A stretch of DNA of 57,801 nt from an uncultured Clostridia bacterium (GTDB taxonomy: Bacteria > Bacillota > Clostridia > Christensenellales > Aristaeellaceae). The stretch is taken from positions 1-57,801 of the forward strand of contig CAMJUL010000016.1 in the NCBI GenBank assembly GCA_946408995.1. The letters are read 5' to 3'. The first letter of the stretch is position 1; every line of letters starts with the position of its first letter. Shown here piece after piece: positions 56,422-57,801 of this stretch. A model generated the notes under the pieces. It made no database searches. It saw only the letters and a list, made by a program, of their open reading frames with translations, and was not told where the DNA came from. The position numbers and the translations under genes were made by a program.

Positions 56422-57750
56422 ATGCAAAAAAGCAATGACTTCACATCCGGCACGATACTCCGGCCGCTCATCCGCTTTATGATCCCGGTCTTTTTTGCCA
56501 TGTTCCTTCAATCCATGTATGGGGCAGTGGATCTGCTGATCGTCGGCAGGTTTGCCCGGTCGCTGGATGTTTCCGCCGTCTCCACCGGTTCGCAGATGAT
56601 GATGACCATCACCAACCTGGTGACCAGCTTTGCCATGGGCACGACCATCCTGCTGGGACAGCGCATCGGTGAGGGCCGCGGCCGTGAGGGCGGCGAGGTG
56701 GTCGGCAGCAGCGTCTGCCTCTTTGGAAGCGTCGCGGCTGCTTTTACGGTCCTGATCCCGTTGCTGTCCCATCCCCTGAGCCGTGTGATGAACGCGCCGC
56801 CGGAGGCGTTTGACGCCACGGCGTCCTATATCCGCATCTGCGGTCTGGGCTCGGTATTCATCGTCGCCTATAACCTGATCGGCAGTATTTTCCGCGGGAT
56901 CGGCGATTCCAGGACGCCGCTGATGACGGTCCTGATCGCCTGTGTGTGCAATATCGCGGGGGACCTGCTGCTTGTGGCCGTGTTCCATCTGGGGACGGCC
57001 GGCGCCGCCCTGGCCACGATCTTCGCGCAGGCCCTCAGCGTCGTCATCTCCCTGTTTGTTCTCCGCAGACGGACGCTGCCGTTTCAGTTTCATCTTAAGG
57101 ACATCCGCTTCAAACGGCCCCTGATCGGAAGGATTACTTCCCTCGGCCTTCCCATTGCCCTGCAGGACCTTTTGGTCGGAATCTCTTTCCTGGTTTTGCT
57201 GGCCATTGTGAACGGGCTTGGGCTGATCCCTTCGGCCGGGATCGGTGTGGCGGAACGTGTTTGCGGCTTTATCATGCTGATCCCCTCGGCTTTTATGCAG
57301 GCCATGGCCGCGTTTGTGGCGCAAAACATCGGCGCCGGCAAATACCATCGCGCGAAAAAAGCGCTGGCATACGCCATCGGCGTTTCCGCTCTGCTGGCCG
57401 TCCTGATGTTTGTCTTTACCTTCTGGCGGGGAGATCTGGCCGCCGGTCTTTTTTCAAAGGACCCCGCGGTGATCCTTGCCGCGGCGGACTACCTGAAAGC
57501 CTACGCGATCGACTGCCTGCTGACGTGCTTCCTGTTCTGCTTCATCGGTTTCTTCAACGGGCTGGGCATGACGCGCTTTGTGATGATCCAGGGGATCGCC
57601 GGCGCGTTCCTCATCCGTATTCCCGTTGCCTTCCTTATGAGCCGGGAAGTGCCGGTCTCCATGTTCCACATCGGCCTTGCCACCCCCTGCTCCACCATCG
57701 TCCAGGTCGTCCTGTGCCTTGTGTGCTTTCATTGGGCAAACAGAAAATAA
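56422..57750 (+). CDS. MATE-family multidrug exporter
   Basis: Twelve-helix exporter of 442 aa with two six-helix halves. The N-terminal half has MIPVFFAMFLQSMYGAVDLLIVGRF and the second half LPIALQDLLVGISFLVLLAIVNGLG, both typical of MATE (DinF/NorM/MepA branch) proteins that use Na+ or H+ to expel cationic compounds. It starts with ATG behind GGAGGGG at the end of a structured leader. If the leader is a guanidine riboswitch, this would be a guanidine or related-cation exporter. The stop is within the window and no downstream gene is visible. Confidence 0.92.
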   Translation: MQKSNDFTSGTILRPLIRFMIPVFFAMFLQSMYGAVDLLIVGRFARSLDVSAVSTGSQMMMTITNLVTSFAMGTTILLGQRIGEGRGREGGEVVGSSVCLFGSVAAAFTVLIPLLSHPLSRVMNAPPEAFDATASYIRICGLGSVFIVAYNLIGSIFRGIGDSRTPLMTVLIACVCNIAGDLLLVAVFHLGTAGAALATIFAQALSVVISLFVLRRRTLPFQFHLKDIRFKRPLIGRITSLGLPIALQDLLVGISFLVLLAIVNGLGLIPSAGIGVAERVCGFIMLIPSAFMQAMAAFVAQNIGAGKYHRAKKALAYAIGVSALLAVLMFVFTFWRGDLAAGLFSKDPAVILAAADYLKAYAIDCLLTCFLFCFIGFFNGLGMTRFVMIQGIAGAFLIRIPVAFLMSREVPVSMFHIGLATPCSTIVQVVLCLVCFHWANRK

Positions 57751-57761
57751 TAGGGTAGAGG

Positions 57762-57777
57762 GAGGGCGTTAGCCCTC
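57762..57777 (+). terminator. Hairpin after the MATE gene
   Basis: GAGGGC (57762-57767) and GCCCTC (57772-57777) enclose GTTA, 12 bases past the stop. The following sequence is C-rich with few T, so the terminator call is tentative. The window ends 24 bases later. Confidence 0.4.
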
Positions 57778-57801
57778 GCCCCTCCCATTGCACCGTACGT
57801 A

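Overview
This 57.8 kb window is GC-rich and tightly packed with bacterial genes (42 protein genes called). It looks like a Clostridia-type (Bacillota) anaerobe of a plant-fed gut. The reasons are strong AGGAGG ribosome sites, TATAAT/TTGACA-type promoters, and Firmicutes-typical families (a YceG/TelA/TerD cluster, a YczE-like membrane protein, a heterodimeric ABC exporter, Fe-S serine dehydratase, a Cache-like/MscS channel). Enzymes for plant polysaccharide are also present: a PL9-like pectate lyase, a GH78 rhamnosidase, a GH2 beta-galactosidase and a GH31 enzyme. Genus cannot be assigned from the sequence alone. No rRNA, tRNA, CRISPR array, insertion sequence or prophage was seen.

1-11.4 kb (minus strand): a run of envelope and exported phosphatase-type genes. 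These are a PAP2 phosphatase, a large MscS channel, a duplicated HdeD/DUF308 membrane protein, and two exported proteins that share an N-terminal HAD phosphatase module. One of those carries a histidine acid phosphatase behind the HAD module; the other carries a prephenate dehydratase plus ACT domain. A PreA-like dihydropyrimidine dehydrogenase lies between them. 11.4-14.9 kb: a secreted 1142-aa PL9-like pectate lyase with its own promoter and terminator. 15-19 kb: an SsuABC/TauABC-type importer, a Crp/Fnr regulator with a perfect palindrome about 41.5 bp upstream of the importer's inferred start, and an AraC regulator. 19.1-22.4 kb: a 63-codon small gene, then a TetR regulator and a Lon protease transcribed divergently from a nearly symmetrical double promoter/operator.

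22.4-31.7 kb (minus strand): a probable operon of MFS transporter, YczE-like protein, heterodimeric ABC exporter, GH31 glycosidase, YhcH/EbgC-like protein and Gfo/Idh oxidoreductase. 31.9-35 kb (plus): MMPL/RND exporter and AEC transporter. 35.1-44.7 kb (plus): a Ca2+-type P-ATPase leading into a chemical-stress cluster (two TerD proteins, rhomboid protease, YceG, TelA), then a Nudix hydrolase and a DUF1653/DUF4298 protein.

44.9-51 kb (minus): single-chain L-serine dehydratase, GH2 and GH78. 51.1-53.3 kb (minus): an HTH-like protein and a membrane Ser/Thr kinase with an outer leucine-rich-repeat domain. 53.4-56 kb (minus): a small membrane protein and an operon joining a Cas4-like PD-(D/E)XK protein, a YfcE-type phosphodiesterase and SfsA. 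56.3-57.75 kb (plus): a MATE exporter behind a promoter, two hairpins and a terminator-like element, a layout that suggests a riboswitch of the guanidine-IV (mepA) type.

The points most worth following up are the exported HAD-prephenate dehydratase fusion and its HAD-acid phosphatase paralogue, the P-ATPase/TerD/rhomboid/YceG/TelA cluster, the TetR-Lon control region, the kinase-LRR operon, and the MATE leader.
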